NCBI RefSeq assembly: GCF_900116905.1
Contig: NZ_FPCG01000004.1
Coordinates: 124,001 to 188,000 of the forward strand
DNA length: 64,000 nucleotides
Reading direction: 5' to 3'
Source: Micrococcus terreus
GTDB taxonomy: Bacteria > Actinomycetota > Actinomycetes > Actinomycetales > Micrococcaceae
The notes under the pieces were generated by a model. It was not told the DNA's origin. It made no database searches and saw only the letters and a program-made list of their open reading frames with translations. Numbering within the stretch: the first letter of the stretch is position 1; the number at the start of each line of letters is the position of its first letter. Positions 1-11,710 of the stretch are shown here, piece by piece. Both the position numbers and the translations under genes were made by a program.

Positions 1-958
1 CCACCGGCTCGCCGGTCTCCGGATCGATCTGCCCGATCGCGTGGAACTGGTCGTCCACATGCGCCACGGCCGGACCGTATCCGTGCCCCTTCTCCGTCAT
101 GGCGTGCACGATCACCGGACCGGCATAGTTCCGAGCGTCCTGGAGGGCCTCCTCCAGCTCGGCCTGGTCATGTCCGTTGATGGGGCCGATGTACTTCATG
201 CCCAGGTCCTCGAACAGGCCCTGCGGCGCCCACCAGTCCTTGATGCCCTTCTTGGTGGCGTGCAGGGAGCGGTACATGAACCGCCCGGCCACTCCCCCGG
301 TCTGCAGCCGCGACTTCCACCAGTCCAGGGTGTCCTCGTAGTTGCGGTGCGTGCGCAACTTGTCCAGGAACACCCGGCGCAGTCCGGAGAGCTGATTGGC
401 CAGCCCGCCCACGGTGGGGGCATAGGAACGGCCGTTGTCATTGACCACGATCACCACGCGGCGGTCCCGGTCTGCGGCGATGTTGTTCACGGCCTCCCAG
501 GCCATGCCGCCGGTCAGGGCGCCGTCACCGATCACGGCGACCACGAACCGGTCCCCTTCGCCACGCAGCTTCCAGGCCCGGGAGATCCCATCCGCCCAGG
601 AGAGCGAGCTGGAGGCGTGAGAGGACTCCACGATGTCATGCACCGACTCGGCGCGGTCCCCGTAGCCGGAGAGCCCGCCCTGCTGGCGCAGCGTGGAGAA
701 GTCCTGCCGTCCGGTGATCAGCTTGTGCACGTAGGACTGGTGACCGGTGTCGAAGATGACCCCGTCCCGGGGGGAGTCGAAGACCCGGTGGATCGCCAGC
801 GTCAGCTCCACCACGCCCAGGTTGGGTCCGAGGTGCCCGCCGGTGCGCGAGACGTTGGTGATCAGGAAGCTGCGGATCTCCTCAGCCAGCCGCGCCATCT
901 GGTCGTCGGTCAGGCGGGAGAGGTCCTGGGGTGAGCTGATGGTCTCCAGAAGGCCCAC
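1..958 (-). CDS. dxs: 1-deoxy-D-xylulose-5-phosphate synthase, N-terminal part
   Basis: DXS condenses pyruvate with glyceraldehyde 3-phosphate in the first step of the MEP isoprenoid pathway, using thiamine diphosphate in the cytosol. Only the first ~319 residues are here; the gene runs off the left edge. The family N-terminus GLLETI is present, as are [13 protein letters not shown] (41-53), GHQSYVHK (72-79) with its active-site His, and the thiamine diphosphate motif [13 protein letters not shown] (144-156) followed by Asn. The GTG at 958 is chosen because the family begins there and a GAGAGGA ribosome site lies about 10 nt upstream. A TAGGCT -10 box sits about 90 nt upstream, beyond the acnA terminator, so it is likely transcribed separately from acnA. 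Confidence 0.96.
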   Translation of the reverse strand, partial: MGLLETISSPQDLSRLTDDQMARLAEEIRSFLITNVSRTGGHLGPNLGVVELTLAIHRVFDSPRDGVIFDTGHQSYVHKLITGRQDFSTLRQQGGLSGYGDRAESVHDIVESSHASSSLSWADGISRAWKLRGEGDRFVVAVIGDGALTGGMAWEAVNNIAADRDRRVVIVVNDNGRSYAPTVGGLANQLSGLRRVFLDKLRTHRNYEDTLDWWKSRLQTGGVAGRFMYRSLHATKKGIKDWWAPQGLFEDLGMKYIGPINGHDQAELEEALQDARNYAGPVIVHAMTEKGHGYGPAVAHVDDQFHAIGQIDPETGEPV

Positions 959-1048
959 GGGCGTGCGGTCCTCTCTGCTGTGGGATGGGGTGTGCAGCCG
1001 GTCAGGCGTCCGGGTGGACCGGATGCCGCCGCGGCGTTCGTTCGGTCC

Positions 1049-1054
1049 AGCCTA
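1049..1054 (-). promoter_or_regulatory. putative dxs -10 box
   Basis: TAGGCT on the minus strand lies between the acnA terminator and the dxs start and predicts a leader of about 84 nt. No good -35 hexamer is visible at 17 nt spacing, which is common in actinobacteria. Confidence 0.4.
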
Positions 1055-1101
1055 CCGCGCACGGTGCCCCCACCTGGGGATCCCGGGACCAGGCAGGACC
1101 A

Positions 1102-1149
1102 CGACGACGGCCGGTGACCTATCGCTGGAAAGGTCACCGGCCGTCGTCG
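1102..1149 (-). terminator. acnA terminator hairpin
   Basis: A perfect 19-bp inverted repeat (1102-1120 with 1131-1149, 10-nt loop) starts 44 nt past the acnA stop and ends before the dxs promoter. There is no U-tract, as is usual for GC-rich actinobacterial terminators. Confidence 0.75.
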
Positions 1150-1192
1150 GGTGCGGTCAGATCAGCTGCGAGGACTCAGGGTCCCCGCTGCC

Positions 1193-3892
<2,700 letters not shown>

Positions 3893-3976
3893 GGGGACTC
3901 CTCTTCCCGCCCAGTGCCGGGCGATGTCACGGCGATGTGGCAGCCTGCTGTCTCTCACACAGCGGGCTTCGGATCC

Positions 3977-3982
3977 ATCCTA
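3977..3982 (-). promoter_or_regulatory. putative acnA -10 box
   Basis: TAGGAT on the minus strand about 85 nt upstream of the acnA start, in the gap after the methyltransferase gene. GGAACA lies 17 nt upstream in the -35 position; this is not a canonical -35. Confidence 0.4.
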
Positions 3983-4020
3983 GCCGCAGAGCGCGCCGGT
4001 GTTCCGTGCATCACGGCCGG

Positions 4021-5454
4021 TCACTGCTCCACGCGCTCCAGCACGGCCACCGACTCCATGTGGTGGGTGTCCGGGTAGAGGTCCAGCACCTCCAGGCCCG
4101 TGGTGCGCCAGCCCAGCTGGGTGAACTGGCCCAGGTCCCGTGCGAACGAGGCCGGATCGCAGGAGACGTAGACCACCCGTCCCGGCGAGAGCTGGTGGAT
4201 CTGCTCGACCACCCGCTGTCCGGCGCCGGCACGCGGGGGATCCAGCACCACCGTGTCCAGCCGGTGGTCGCCGAGCCCGCCCTCGTCCAGGGAGGCGTTC
4301 CGGTCCCGCAGCCAGCCGGCCAGGACACGGTCCGTGGTGCCGTTCTGCACCACCGCCTGTGGAGCGGCATGGAGATTGCGCCGGGCATCTCGGCTGGCAC
4401 CCGGAGAGGCCTCGACCGACAGCACCGTCCCGTCCGGCCCCACGGCCTCGGCCAGGAAGGCCGAGAACAGTCCCGCACCGCCGTAGAGGTCCGCCACCGT
4501 CTGACCGGCGGAGGGCTGGGCGGCGGCCAGGACATGGTCCACCAGCAGCGCTGGAGCACGCCGGTGCACCTGCCAGAAGCCGTCCGCGGTGATCCGGAAG
4601 TCCTTGCGCCCCGCGTGGGTGGACTCGACCGTCTCCTGCACCCAGGTCCGTCCGCGCAGGCGCACGATCTCCGGGCTGTCCTGGCGACGCGGCCCGGGCA
4701 CCAACAGCACCACTGAGGTCCCTTCCGGCAGGCGCGAGGTCTGCTGATGCATCCGACCGGACAGGGCCAGAATGTCGTGAACGGCCTGCTCGGTGGGAGT
4801 GAGCACCACCAGGGCCTCGTCCGAGCCCGCCGGTGTGGCCACCTCCACGCGCTCGATGCCGGTGAAGTTCAGGTCCCACAGCTTCAGCTCATCCAGCCGA
4901 TGCACGCCCAGGGGCATGTTGCGCACCGGCACCAGGATGGAGGACCGGTGGACATGCATGGAGAGCCGTCCGGCCGGGGTGACGGCGAAGGCGTTGCGCG
5001 TCCGCCAGTGCAGGCCGGTGGGGTCATCCCCGTCGGCTCCACTCACATGCACCTCGAAGGTCAGACCGGCGATCCGCTGCAGGGTGTCCCGGAAGACCTG
5101 GGCCTTGAGCCGGCGCTGGTGCGGCAGCACGATGTGGCCGTACTCCGCGCCGCCCACCGGGTGTCGTCCAGCGGCGTGGGCCCGCAGCGAGTCGGCGAGC
5201 TTCCACTGGTGGGTCCGCCGGAACTCCGAGGGGCGCAGGACCTCCACCACGTCCCCCCGCCAGAACCGGGCCTTCTCCCCCGCGTCGGTGATCAGCACCC
5301 GGACGATCTCGCCCGGAATGGCATGACGCACGAACACCACACGGCCCTCATGCCGGGCCACACAATGGCCTCCGTGGGCCATGGGGCCGACCTCGACCTC
5401 GATCAGCTCAGGAGCGGTCTGAGCTGACGCACCGGATGAGGAGTGGGCGGTCAT
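4021..5454 (-). CDS. TrmA/RlmCD-family RNA 5-methyluridine methyltransferase
   Basis: A class I SAM-dependent methyltransferase expected to methylate C5 of a uridine in tRNA or 23S rRNA. An N-terminal TRAM RNA-binding domain (about 15-75) precedes the catalytic domain. The SAM motif DLYGGAGLFS is at 323-332, DPPRAG at 405-410, the catalytic cysteine in SCDP at 432, and the general-base Glu at 467 (HMESVAVL). The 4Fe-4S cysteine set of E. coli RlmD is absent; only C31 and C432 occur. Exact substrate (TrmA, RlmC or RlmD type) cannot be told from sequence. The ATG at 5454 has AGGAG upstream. The gene lies 65 nt downstream of the permease and could be cotranscribed with it. Confidence 0.9.
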   Translation of the reverse strand: MTAHSSSGASAQTAPELIEVEVGPMAHGGHCVARHEGRVVFVRHAIPGEIVRVLITDAGEKARFWRGDVVEVLRPSEFRRTHQWKLADSLRAHAAGRHPVGGAEYGHIVLPHQRRLKAQVFRDTLQRIAGLTFEVHVSGADGDDPTGLHWRTRNAFAVTPAGRLSMHVHRSSILVPVRNMPLGVHRLDELKLWDLNFTGIERVEVATPAGSDEALVVLTPTEQAVHDILALSGRMHQQTSRLPEGTSVVLLVPGPRRQDSPEIVRLRGRTWVQETVESTHAGRKDFRITADGFWQVHRRAPALLVDHVLAAAQPSAGQTVADLYGGAGLFSAFLAEAVGPDGTVLSVEASPGASRDARRNLHAAPQAVVQNGTTDRVLAGWLRDRNASLDEGGLGDHRLDTVVLDPPRAGAGQRVVEQIHQLSPGRVVYVSCDPASFARDLGQFTQLGWRTTGLEVLDLYPDTHHMESVAVLERVEQ

Positions 5455-5519
5455 GGCAATGGACTCCTGACGGTCGTGACGGTCCGGCGACGGGGTGTGG
5501 CGGTGCCGTGGTCCCGACT

Positions 5520-7538
5520 CTACTGCCCTGCCGCGCCGCGCTCAGGGTGAGATGCCTCGTGGAGCCTCGGGGCGTCGTCGTGCCCCAGGTCCTCCAGGGC
5601 CTCCTGGAGCTGCCAGGGCACCGAGGCCACCATGACCCCCGGCTCGCGGTGCAGCCGCTGTTTGATCCGGGCCGCCGTGCGGTTGTGCAGCAGGGTGTGC
5701 CACCCCGGTGCCACGACGTACTCGGGGATGTAGACCACCACCAGGTCTCGGGGCGAGGTGCGGCGCAGGGCCCGCAGGTGCCGGATCAGCGGGGCGATCA
5801 TCTCCCGATAGGGCGAGGCCAGGACCGTGACCGGGACCTCCACCTGGAGTCGGTCCCACTCAGCGAGCAGCTCCTCGGTCCGTTCGGCGTCCAGGTCCAC
5901 CACCACAGCCTGCAGGGTGGACGGTCGGGAGGCCCGCGCGTATGCCAGGGCCCGCAGCGTGGGGCGGTGCACCGTGGAGACCAGGATCAGCGCGTGGACG
6001 CGGGAGGGCAGGGCCCGGGCGTCCTGATCCGGTGTCAGCGCCAGCTCGGCGGAGACCTCCTGGTAGTGACCGCGCACTCGGGTCATGACCAGCACCAGGA
6101 GGCCGATCGCCAGCAGCGCCACCCAGGCGCCCTGGACGAATCGGGTGGTCAGCACCACGATCGCCACCAGGGCCGTGACGGCGAAGCCCACCGTGCTCAC
6201 CACCAGCCGGGTCCGGACCGCGGTGCGGGCCTGCCGCCCCGCCGTGGTGACCAGGGTGCGGCGCCAGTGCCGGACCATGCCCAGCTGGGAGAGCGTGAAG
6301 GCCAGGAACACGCCGATCACGTAGAGCTGGACCAGCAGGGCGGTCTGCGCACGGAAGACGACCACCAGGATCAGCGCGGCCAACGCCAGCAGCAGGATGC
6401 TGCGCGTGAAGGTCAGCCGGTCCCCGCGGGTGGCCAGCTGCCGCGGCAGGTAGCCGTCCGTGGCCAGCCGGGAGACCAGGTCCGGAAACGAGCTGAACGC
6501 GGACTGACCGGCGATCCCCAGCAGCGCCACCACCACGGAGATCAACAGGATGGACGGAACGGTCCCCTCCCCGAACACGGCGCGGGCCAGCTGGGCCAGC
6601 ACCGGGTGCTGCACGTAGTCCGAGGGCAGGGAGCCGCCGTCCGCCTGCCGCAGCGAGTCCGCTTCCAGGGTCACCACCACCCCCGTTCCCGCGGCCAGGT
6701 GCATCACCCCGAAGGTCATCACGGCGGTGAGCAGCCCCATCACCAGCATCACGAAGCGGGCCGTGCGGATCCGGGGCTGGGCCATCGAGGCCACGTTGGA
6801 GGCCGGGACCTCCACGCCCGTGGCCAACGCCGAACCGGAGGAGAAGGCCCGCAGCACCAGCACGCCCATGGCCAGGGCGCCGACCCCGGTGGCAAAGGCC
6901 GGATCCGGCACGGCGGTCAGCCCCGCGGACGCCGCCGGGGAGAGCGTGCCCCGGTTCTCCTGGACCAGTCCGGTCGCCAGCAGAGCGAGCATCCCGGCCA
7001 GGAAGAGATAGACCAGGACCGCCGTGATCCGCCGGCCGCGACCGGCGCCGCGCACATTGGCCAGGGCCAGCACCAGGACAGCGCCCAGGGCGATCCACAG
7101 CTCGCGTCCGGCCAGCCCAGGGACCAGAGCGATCAGGTACTGGGCCAGCGCCGCCACGGACACCGCCACCGTGAACACCAGGTCCAGCATCATGGCGGCG
7201 GCCACCGTCACCCCGGCCCGCGGACCCAGGTTGGAGGAGGCGATCTGGTAGTCCCCTCCCCGCGGGTAGGCGCGCACGGAGACCCGGTAGGAGAGCACGA
7301 TCAGCAGCATCACCGCCACCACGGCCAGGCCGATCTGAGGTCCGAGTGCCAACAGGGCCACCCCACCCAGCGCCAGGGTCATCAGGATCTCGTCCGGGGC
7401 GTAGGCGGTGGAGGAGAAGGCATTGGCGGAGTACACCGGCAGGGCGGTCCCCCGGCCCAGCGGGCGGCGACGCAGCCGTGCGGTGTCGAAGGGTCGGCCC
7501 ACCAGCAGGCGGCGGGCGGATTCCAGGAGCCGTGGCAC
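5520..7538 (-). CDS. APC-superfamily amino acid permease
   Basis: A 672-residue membrane transporter with about 12 hydrophobic segments. Its first helix region reads SANAFSSTAYAPDEIL, typical of actinobacterial APC permeases that begin with RLLVGRPF. A C-terminal cytoplasmic domain of about 170 residues follows the last helix (from VRGHYQEV). The substrate is unknown. The family commonly sits divergent from a TrkA pair, as here, which fits a cation- or pH-linked transport function, but this is inference. The GTG at 7538 is preferred because translation then starts at PRLLESARRLLVGRPF and a TACCGT -10 box lies exactly 6 nt upstream, predicting a leaderless mRNA. Upstream in-frame sequence is not transporter-like. 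Confidence 0.88.
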   Translation of the reverse strand: MPRLLESARRLLVGRPFDTARLRRRPLGRGTALPVYSANAFSSTAYAPDEILMTLALGGVALLALGPQIGLAVVAVMLLIVLSYRVSVRAYPRGGDYQIASSNLGPRAGVTVAAAMMLDLVFTVAVSVAALAQYLIALVPGLAGRELWIALGAVLVLALANVRGAGRGRRITAVLVYLFLAGMLALLATGLVQENRGTLSPAASAGLTAVPDPAFATGVGALAMGVLVLRAFSSGSALATGVEVPASNVASMAQPRIRTARFVMLVMGLLTAVMTFGVMHLAAGTGVVVTLEADSLRQADGGSLPSDYVQHPVLAQLARAVFGEGTVPSILLISVVVALLGIAGQSAFSSFPDLVSRLATDGYLPRQLATRGDRLTFTRSILLLALAALILVVVFRAQTALLVQLYVIGVFLAFTLSQLGMVRHWRRTLVTTAGRQARTAVRTRLVVSTVGFAVTALVAIVVLTTRFVQGAWVALLAIGLLVLVMTRVRGHYQEVSAELALTPDQDARALPSRVHALILVSTVHRPTLRALAYARASRPSTLQAVVVDLDAERTEELLAEWDRLQVEVPVTVLASPYREMIAPLIRHLRALRRTSPRDLVVVYIPEYVVAPGWHTLLHNRTAARIKQRLHREPGVMVASVPWQLQEALEDLGHDDAPRLHEASHPERGAAGQ

Positions 7539-7544
7539 GCGTCC

Positions 7545-7550
7545 ACGGTA
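7545..7550 (-). promoter_or_regulatory. permease -10 box, leaderless
   Basis: TACCGT on the minus strand, followed by 6 nt and then the GTG start at 7538. Transcription would begin at or next to the start codon. Confidence 0.45.
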
Positions 7551-7638
7551 CTCCTCTCGTGGCACACTGGGACCGCAGATCCCCCGACGGCACCCCGCGC
7601 CGCTGCCGGGATGTGCAGAGAGGACGGTGTCCGAAGAG

Positions 7639-8361
7639 ATGGCGCACTTCGTGATCATGGGCTGCGGCCGGGTCGGCTCCTCGCTCGCCCTCACCCTCGA
7701 GGACGGCGGACACTCGGTGGCCGTGGTGGACCAGGACGAGCAGGCCTTCCGTCGACTGGGCCGCCACTTCAGCGGTCAGCGCGTCACCGGCGTCGGCTTC
7801 GATCGGGATGCCCTGACCCGTGCGCGCATCCAGGACGCCTACGCCTTCGCGGCCGTCTCCTCCGGGGACAACTCCAACATCATCGCCGCCCGAGTCGCCC
7901 GGGAGACCTTCGGAGTGGAGCATGTGGTGGCGCGCATCTACGACCCCGGCCGGGCGGAGGTCTTCCAGCGGCTGGGCATCCCCACCGTCGCCGCCGTGCG
8001 CTGGTCCACCGACCAGGTGCTGCGCCGGATCCTGCCTGAGCAGGCCCTGGCCGGGGACTTCAGGGACGCCTCCGGCCAGGCACTGATGGCCGAGGTCCGC
8101 CTCTCCCCCTCCTGGGTGGGACATCCGCTCACCGAGGTGGAGGAGGCGGCCGGCATCCGGGTCTGCCTCGTCACCCGGTTCGGCGAAGGCGTGGTGCCCA
8201 CAGCCGAGATGCTCTACCAGCACGGGGACATCGTGCATGCCATGATCGCGGTCACCGATCGAGCCGAGGCCGAACGGGTGCTCGCCCGGGGGCCGGACGC
8301 CCAGACGGACGACGACGACGGCCGGTCGCCTCAGCAGGTCCAGGACGGAGGGGCTCGATGA
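7639..8361 (+). CDS. trkA: TrkA-family potassium uptake regulator 1
   Basis: A cytosolic regulatory subunit that binds nucleotide and gates a K+ transporter. It has a TrkA_N Rossmann domain (HFVIMGCGRVGSSLA, dinucleotide motif GCGRVG near residue 8) and a TrkA_C domain ending around residue 215. About 240 residues is normal. Two starts are possible: the ATG at 7639, giving the usual MAHFVIMGCGRVG N-terminus, or a GTG at 7627 that sits closer to GAGAGGA. I prefer 7639. It overlaps the next trkA by ATGA, so the two are translationally coupled. No Trk/Ktr pore gene is adjacent in this window. Confidence 0.92.
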   Translation: MAHFVIMGCGRVGSSLALTLEDGGHSVAVVDQDEQAFRRLGRHFSGQRVTGVGFDRDALTRARIQDAYAFAAVSSGDNSNIIAARVARETFGVEHVVARIYDPGRAEVFQRLGIPTVAAVRWSTDQVLRRILPEQALAGDFRDASGQALMAEVRLSPSWVGHPLTEVEEAAGIRVCLVTRFGEGVVPTAEMLYQHGDIVHAMIAVTDRAEAERVLARGPDAQTDDDDGRSPQQVQDGGAR

Positions 8362-9131
8362 GAGTCATCATCACAGGAGCCGGATCCGTGGGGTCCTCGA
8401 TCGCACGGGAGCTGCTGGAGAACGGCCATGAGGTGCTGCTCGTGGACATCACCCCGGAGGTGGTGGCCCGGGCGGGGCTGCGCGGCGCCAAGTGGCTGGT
8501 CGGGGATGCCTGTGAGCTCTCGGTCCTGCGTGAGGCGCAGCTGGCCACCGCCGATGTGCTGGTGGCGGCCACCGGGGATGACAAGGCCAATCTGGTGGTC
8601 TCTCTGCTGGCCAAGGCCGAGTTCGGCGTGGGCCGGACCGTGGCCCGGGTCAACAACCCCAAGAACGACTGGCTCTTCGACGACGCCTGGGGCGTGGACG
8701 TGGCGGTGTCCACGCCGCGCATCATGACAGCGCTCGTGGAGGAGGCCGTGGAGACCGGCGACGTGGTCCGGCTGCTGACGCTGCGGTCCGGACAGAGCAG
8801 CATGGTGGAGTTCACCGTCCCCGCCGGACACTGGACCGAGGGCCGACGCATCGGCTCGGTCTCCTGGCCGGAGGACGCCGCCGTGGTGGCGGTCATCCGG
8901 GACGCCCGGCCGATCACGCCTCATCAGGACGATGTGATGGAGGTCGGCGACGAGGTCTTCTTCCTCACCACCGTGGAGGCCGAGGGTCGGCTGCGGGAGA
9001 TGCTCGTCCCCGAGGAGGTGCGCCGGGCACGCTCAGCGCGCCGCAGCCGCCGGGACACCGCCACGCGGGCCCCGGCCATGGAGGGCCGAGACGTCGCCGT
9101 GGAACCGGGCGGCGATCCGAGATCGGACTGA
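8358..9131 (+). CDS. trkA: TrkA-family potassium uptake regulator 2
   Basis: The second RCK-type subunit, 257 residues. It has a Rossmann N-terminus (RVIITGAGSVGSSIARELL), an acidic residue after beta-2 (LLVDIT) as expected for NAD(H) binding, and a TrkA_C domain up to about residue 220. The last ~35 residues are Arg/Ala-rich and low in complexity. Its ATG overlaps the stop of the first trkA by 4 nt. Tandem trkA genes of this kind (CeoB/CeoC in mycobacteria) are thought to form a mixed RCK ring on the Trk channel. Confidence 0.92.
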   Translation: MRVIITGAGSVGSSIARELLENGHEVLLVDITPEVVARAGLRGAKWLVGDACELSVLREAQLATADVLVAATGDDKANLVVSLLAKAEFGVGRTVARVNNPKNDWLFDDAWGVDVAVSTPRIMTALVEEAVETGDVVRLLTLRSGQSSMVEFTVPAGHWTEGRRIGSVSWPEDAAVVAVIRDARPITPHQDDVMEVGDEVFFLTTVEAEGRLREMLVPEEVRRARSARRSRRDTATRAPAMEGRDVAVEPGGDPRSD

Positions 9132-9161
9132 CCAGCTGGCCCGGTGCCGCGCCGCGGTGGA

Positions 9162-9941
9162 TCACCGGTGGCGGTCGGGGTGCTCCATCCGCTGTTCGTC
9201 GGCAGGTGACTGCCCCGCCGGGGCGGAGACCAGCCACGCCATCCACAGAGCCAGACCGTAGAGCGGCAGGCCCATGGCCAGCCGGGTGGTGCCCAGGGCC
9301 ACGAGATTGTCACTGAGGTACAACGGCACCTGGACGATCAGGCGCAGGGCCAGGGCGGCCACCACGAACCAGGTCGCCACACTGTAGCGACGCCGACGTG
9401 ATGCCACCTGACGCCATTCCAGGCCCTCACCGCGGATGAGTCCGAAGAGCACCCCCATCAGCGGCCACCCAACGACGACCGAGATGCCCATGACCAGGAT
9501 GTAGACGGCGTTGGTGATGAAGCCCCAGACATAGAAGTCCTTGGCCTCGCCGGTGTTCAGGGCCACCACCACGCACAGGGCGACGGCGGCCAGCCCCGCC
9601 AGGGCCTGGACCGGGCTCTGCCGCTGCACGAGCCGCAGCACGCTGAACACGGCCGCCACGGCCACGGCTCCGATCCCCGCGCCCCACAGCTGCCCGGTGA
9701 AGGTGAAGACGACGAGGAACACCGCAGAGGGCAGCACCGATTCGATCAGCCCACGCCAGCCGCCGATCGTGGCCAGCACATCCAGGGTGCCGTCCTCACG
9801 CGTGCTGGCCGAGGAGCCGATCGATCTCAGGGTCTGATCCCACTGGCCGGTGGACGAGCCGCCCTCGGATGCCGAGGAGGCCCCGGTGGCGTGCGAGCCC
9901 TCCGGCTCGTGGGCGGGGGGAGGAGGCTGTTGATCAGTCAC
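9162..9941 (-). CDS. DUF3159 multi-pass membrane protein
   Basis: A 259-residue integral membrane protein of the actinobacterial DUF3159 family; function unknown. The N-terminal ~50 residues are hydrophilic and Ser/Pro-rich. About six hydrophobic segments follow, starting at LIESVLPSAVFLVVF and ending at LYGLALWMAWLV. Charged loops include SRRRRYS. The GTG at 9941 overlaps the stop of the upstream OB-fold gene by 8 nt, so it is translationally coupled to it. It converges with trkA, with only 30 bp between. Confidence 0.85.
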   Translation of the reverse strand: MTDQQPPPPAHEPEGSHATGASSASEGGSSTGQWDQTLRSIGSSASTREDGTLDVLATIGGWRGLIESVLPSAVFLVVFTFTGQLWGAGIGAVAVAAVFSVLRLVQRQSPVQALAGLAAVALCVVVALNTGEAKDFYVWGFITNAVYILVMGISVVVGWPLMGVLFGLIRGEGLEWRQVASRRRRYSVATWFVVAALALRLIVQVPLYLSDNLVALGTTRLAMGLPLYGLALWMAWLVSAPAGQSPADEQRMEHPDRHR

Positions 9942-10248
9942 GGAGCACCTTCGGCAACAGGTCGAAACGGGGGTTGTAGACGGTGGCCATGCCGTCCTGA
10001 TCGGAGACGAAGCCGCGGATCCGCAGGCGACGGCCAGGAAGGATGCCCGGCACCACCCGTTGACCGATCCAGACCAGCCGGAGCCGCCGTCCGGTCGAGG
10101 AGATCTGTCCCGGGGCCGGCTCTGCGGTGGCCAGCTCGGCCGTGAACCGTGGTGCCACCCCGTGGCCGGGGCGGGTCACCGACTCCACGAATCCGACCTG
10201 CTCCACCACCCTGCCGCTGGCCCGGACAGTGGACGGCGCGGAGGGCAC
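9934..10248 (-). CDS. small OB-fold-like protein
   Basis: A 104-residue protein resembling the OB-fold nucleic-acid-binding proteins that sit beside DUF3710 and dut in many actinobacteria. The middle reads as strands (RLRLVWIGQRVVPGILPGRRL, RIRGFVSDQDGMATVYNPRF). No catalytic residues are visible. Its GTG directly abuts the TGA of the upstream DUF3710 gene and it overlaps DUF3159 downstream, so the three genes form one translationally coupled unit. The fold assignment rests on context and family memory, not on a strong motif. Confidence 0.7.
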   Translation of the reverse strand: MPSAPSTVRASGRVVEQVGFVESVTRPGHGVAPRFTAELATAEPAPGQISSTGRRLRLVWIGQRVVPGILPGRRLRIRGFVSDQDGMATVYNPRFDLLPKVLRD

Positions 10249-11022
10249 TCAGCCGACCTCGGTGATCTCAGGGCCACGCTCCGGCGGCCGCGTGGGGCCC
10301 GGGGTCTGTCCCTGATCCTTCAGGTTCGCGGGGCGGCCCGTGGTGGGATCCACCCGTCGCAGGCCGGCCGGCGGGTGCAGGGGCAGCAGGTCGCGCGGAG
10401 GCAGCGGAGTGTTCCCCCGGTCCACCACCACGTGGGAGAAGATCCGGTTCAGCGGCTCCGCCGCCTGCTCCTGGTAGGCGGCCTCGCCCCCGACGACGGC
10501 ACGCAGGAACCAGCGCGGACCGTCCACACCGATGAACCGTGCCACGCGCCATCCAGGCTTGCCGTCCGGCAGCTGAGCGGGGATGCGGGCCAGCACCTCG
10601 GTGCCGAAGGGGCCCGGCCGCTCTCCGGCCTCTGCCCCCGCGTTCTTGCCCACCGAGGCCACGATCTCCCCACGGATCTCATCCCAGAGCCCGGCGCTGC
10701 GCGGAGCGGCGAAGGCCTGGATCTGCATGGTCGACGCACCCAGGGTCAGCGTCACGGCGATCAGGCGCTGGGTGGAGTCCTCCACGTCCAGACGCACCTG
10801 AAGACCCTCGACCATGGGGATCCGCAGGGATCCCACGTCCATGTAGCCCTGTGCTGGATTCCGCTCACCGATGTCGAAGGGGCCGCCGCCCTCGGAGGCG
10901 AGGGAGCCGGCGTCGGGGTCCTGCTGTGCTGGGACCGTGACCTCACGGTCCCGAGGGTCCTGGAGTTCCTCCGGAAGGACGACGGTCTCGACCTTCACGT
11001 TGCGATTGCGTCCAAAGAGCAT
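10249..11022 (-). CDS. DUF3710 domain protein
   Basis: A 257-residue cytosolic protein of the actinobacterial DUF3710 family; role unknown. The N-terminus (MLFGRNRNVKVETV) is followed by a Pro/Asp-rich linker. The core lies about 50-225, with VGSLRIPMVEGLQVRLDVE, ALTLGASTMQIQAFAAPRSAGLWDEIR and the FIGVDGPRWFLRAVVGG segment. The C-terminal ~30 residues are Pro-rich. The ATG at 11022 is chosen because the family begins at MLFGR and AGGTAGG precedes it; upstream in-frame residues look like read-through. It lies 46 nt after dut. Confidence 0.87.
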   Translation of the reverse strand: MLFGRNRNVKVETVVLPEELQDPRDREVTVPAQQDPDAGSLASEGGGPFDIGERNPAQGYMDVGSLRIPMVEGLQVRLDVEDSTQRLIAVTLTLGASTMQIQAFAAPRSAGLWDEIRGEIVASVGKNAGAEAGERPGPFGTEVLARIPAQLPDGKPGWRVARFIGVDGPRWFLRAVVGGEAAYQEQAAEPLNRIFSHVVVDRGNTPLPPRDLLPLHPPAGLRRVDPTTGRPANLKDQGQTPGPTRPPERGPEITEVG

Positions 11023-11068
11023 GCTGTTGCCTACCTGTTCTGTGGTGCCTGGCCCGATCCAGGGTACG

Positions 11069-11554
11069 TCAGTGGGCTGGGGACTCTGAATCCGCCGCGG
11101 TCGCCGTGCCGAATCCGCCGGTGGACCCGAAGCCCTGCGCACCCCGTGCAGAGTCGGGCAGCTCCTGGACCAGCTCGAAGCGAGCGTGCGCCACCTGTTG
11201 GATGACCAGCTGGGCGATCCGGTCCCCGCGCTGCAGGCGGATCGGCTCGGTGCGGTCGGTGTTCAGCAGCGGGACCTTGATCTCGCCCCGGTAGCCGGCG
11301 TCGATGGTGCCGGGAGAGTTGACCAGGGTCAGCCCGTGGCGCACGGCCAGACCTGAGCGCGGGTGGACCAGGCCGACATAGCCCTCCGGCAGCGCGATCG
11401 CCACCCCGGTGGGCACCAGGGCGCGCTCCCCCGGCTCCAGGACCACGTCCTGGGTGGTCCGCAGATCCGCTCCGGCATCACCGGGCAGGGCATAGGACGG
11501 CGGCTCGATCCCCTCGTCCAGCAGGGTCACGGCCACGGTGGGGCGATCGATCAC
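11069..11554 (-). CDS. dut: dUTP diphosphatase
   Basis: Trimeric dUTPase hydrolyses dUTP to dUMP and pyrophosphate, keeping uracil out of DNA and feeding thymidylate synthesis. All five family motifs are present in the 161-residue protein: PGDAGADLR (I), HPRSGLA (II), [11 protein letters not shown] (III), RGDRIAQLV (IV) and [11 protein letters not shown] (V, closing the active site). The GTG at 11554 gives a short lead ([14 protein letters not shown]) and has AGAGGA 4-5 nt upstream. It is first in the dut-DUF3710-OB-DUF3159 minus-strand run and diverges from DUF3093. A TACAGT hexamer at 11637-11642 is a possible -10. Confidence 0.96.
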   Translation of the reverse strand: MIDRPTVAVTLLDEGIEPPSYALPGDAGADLRTTQDVVLEPGERALVPTGVAIALPEGYVGLVHPRSGLAVRHGLTLVNSPGTIDAGYRGEIKVPLLNTDRTEPIRLQRGDRIAQLVIQQVAHARFELVQELPDSARGAQGFGSTGGFGTATAADSESPAH

Positions 11555-11710
11555 GGTGTCCTCTGTCCTCTCCGGGGTCAGCAGCGGGCGCGGGTGGACT
11601 GTCCTGAACCCGCAGGAGCCGGGCGGTCCGGTCCGCACTGTACCGGACACCGCCGAAGGAGCACCGATGCACAGACCCGGAGGCAGGCCGGATATGGAAC
11701 AGTAGAGACC

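Noticed and set aside
9141-9168. 6-bp inverted repeat between trkA and DUF3159
   Set aside because: Only CCGGTG/CACCGG with a 16-nt loop, partly inside the DUF3159 coding end; not a convincing terminator.
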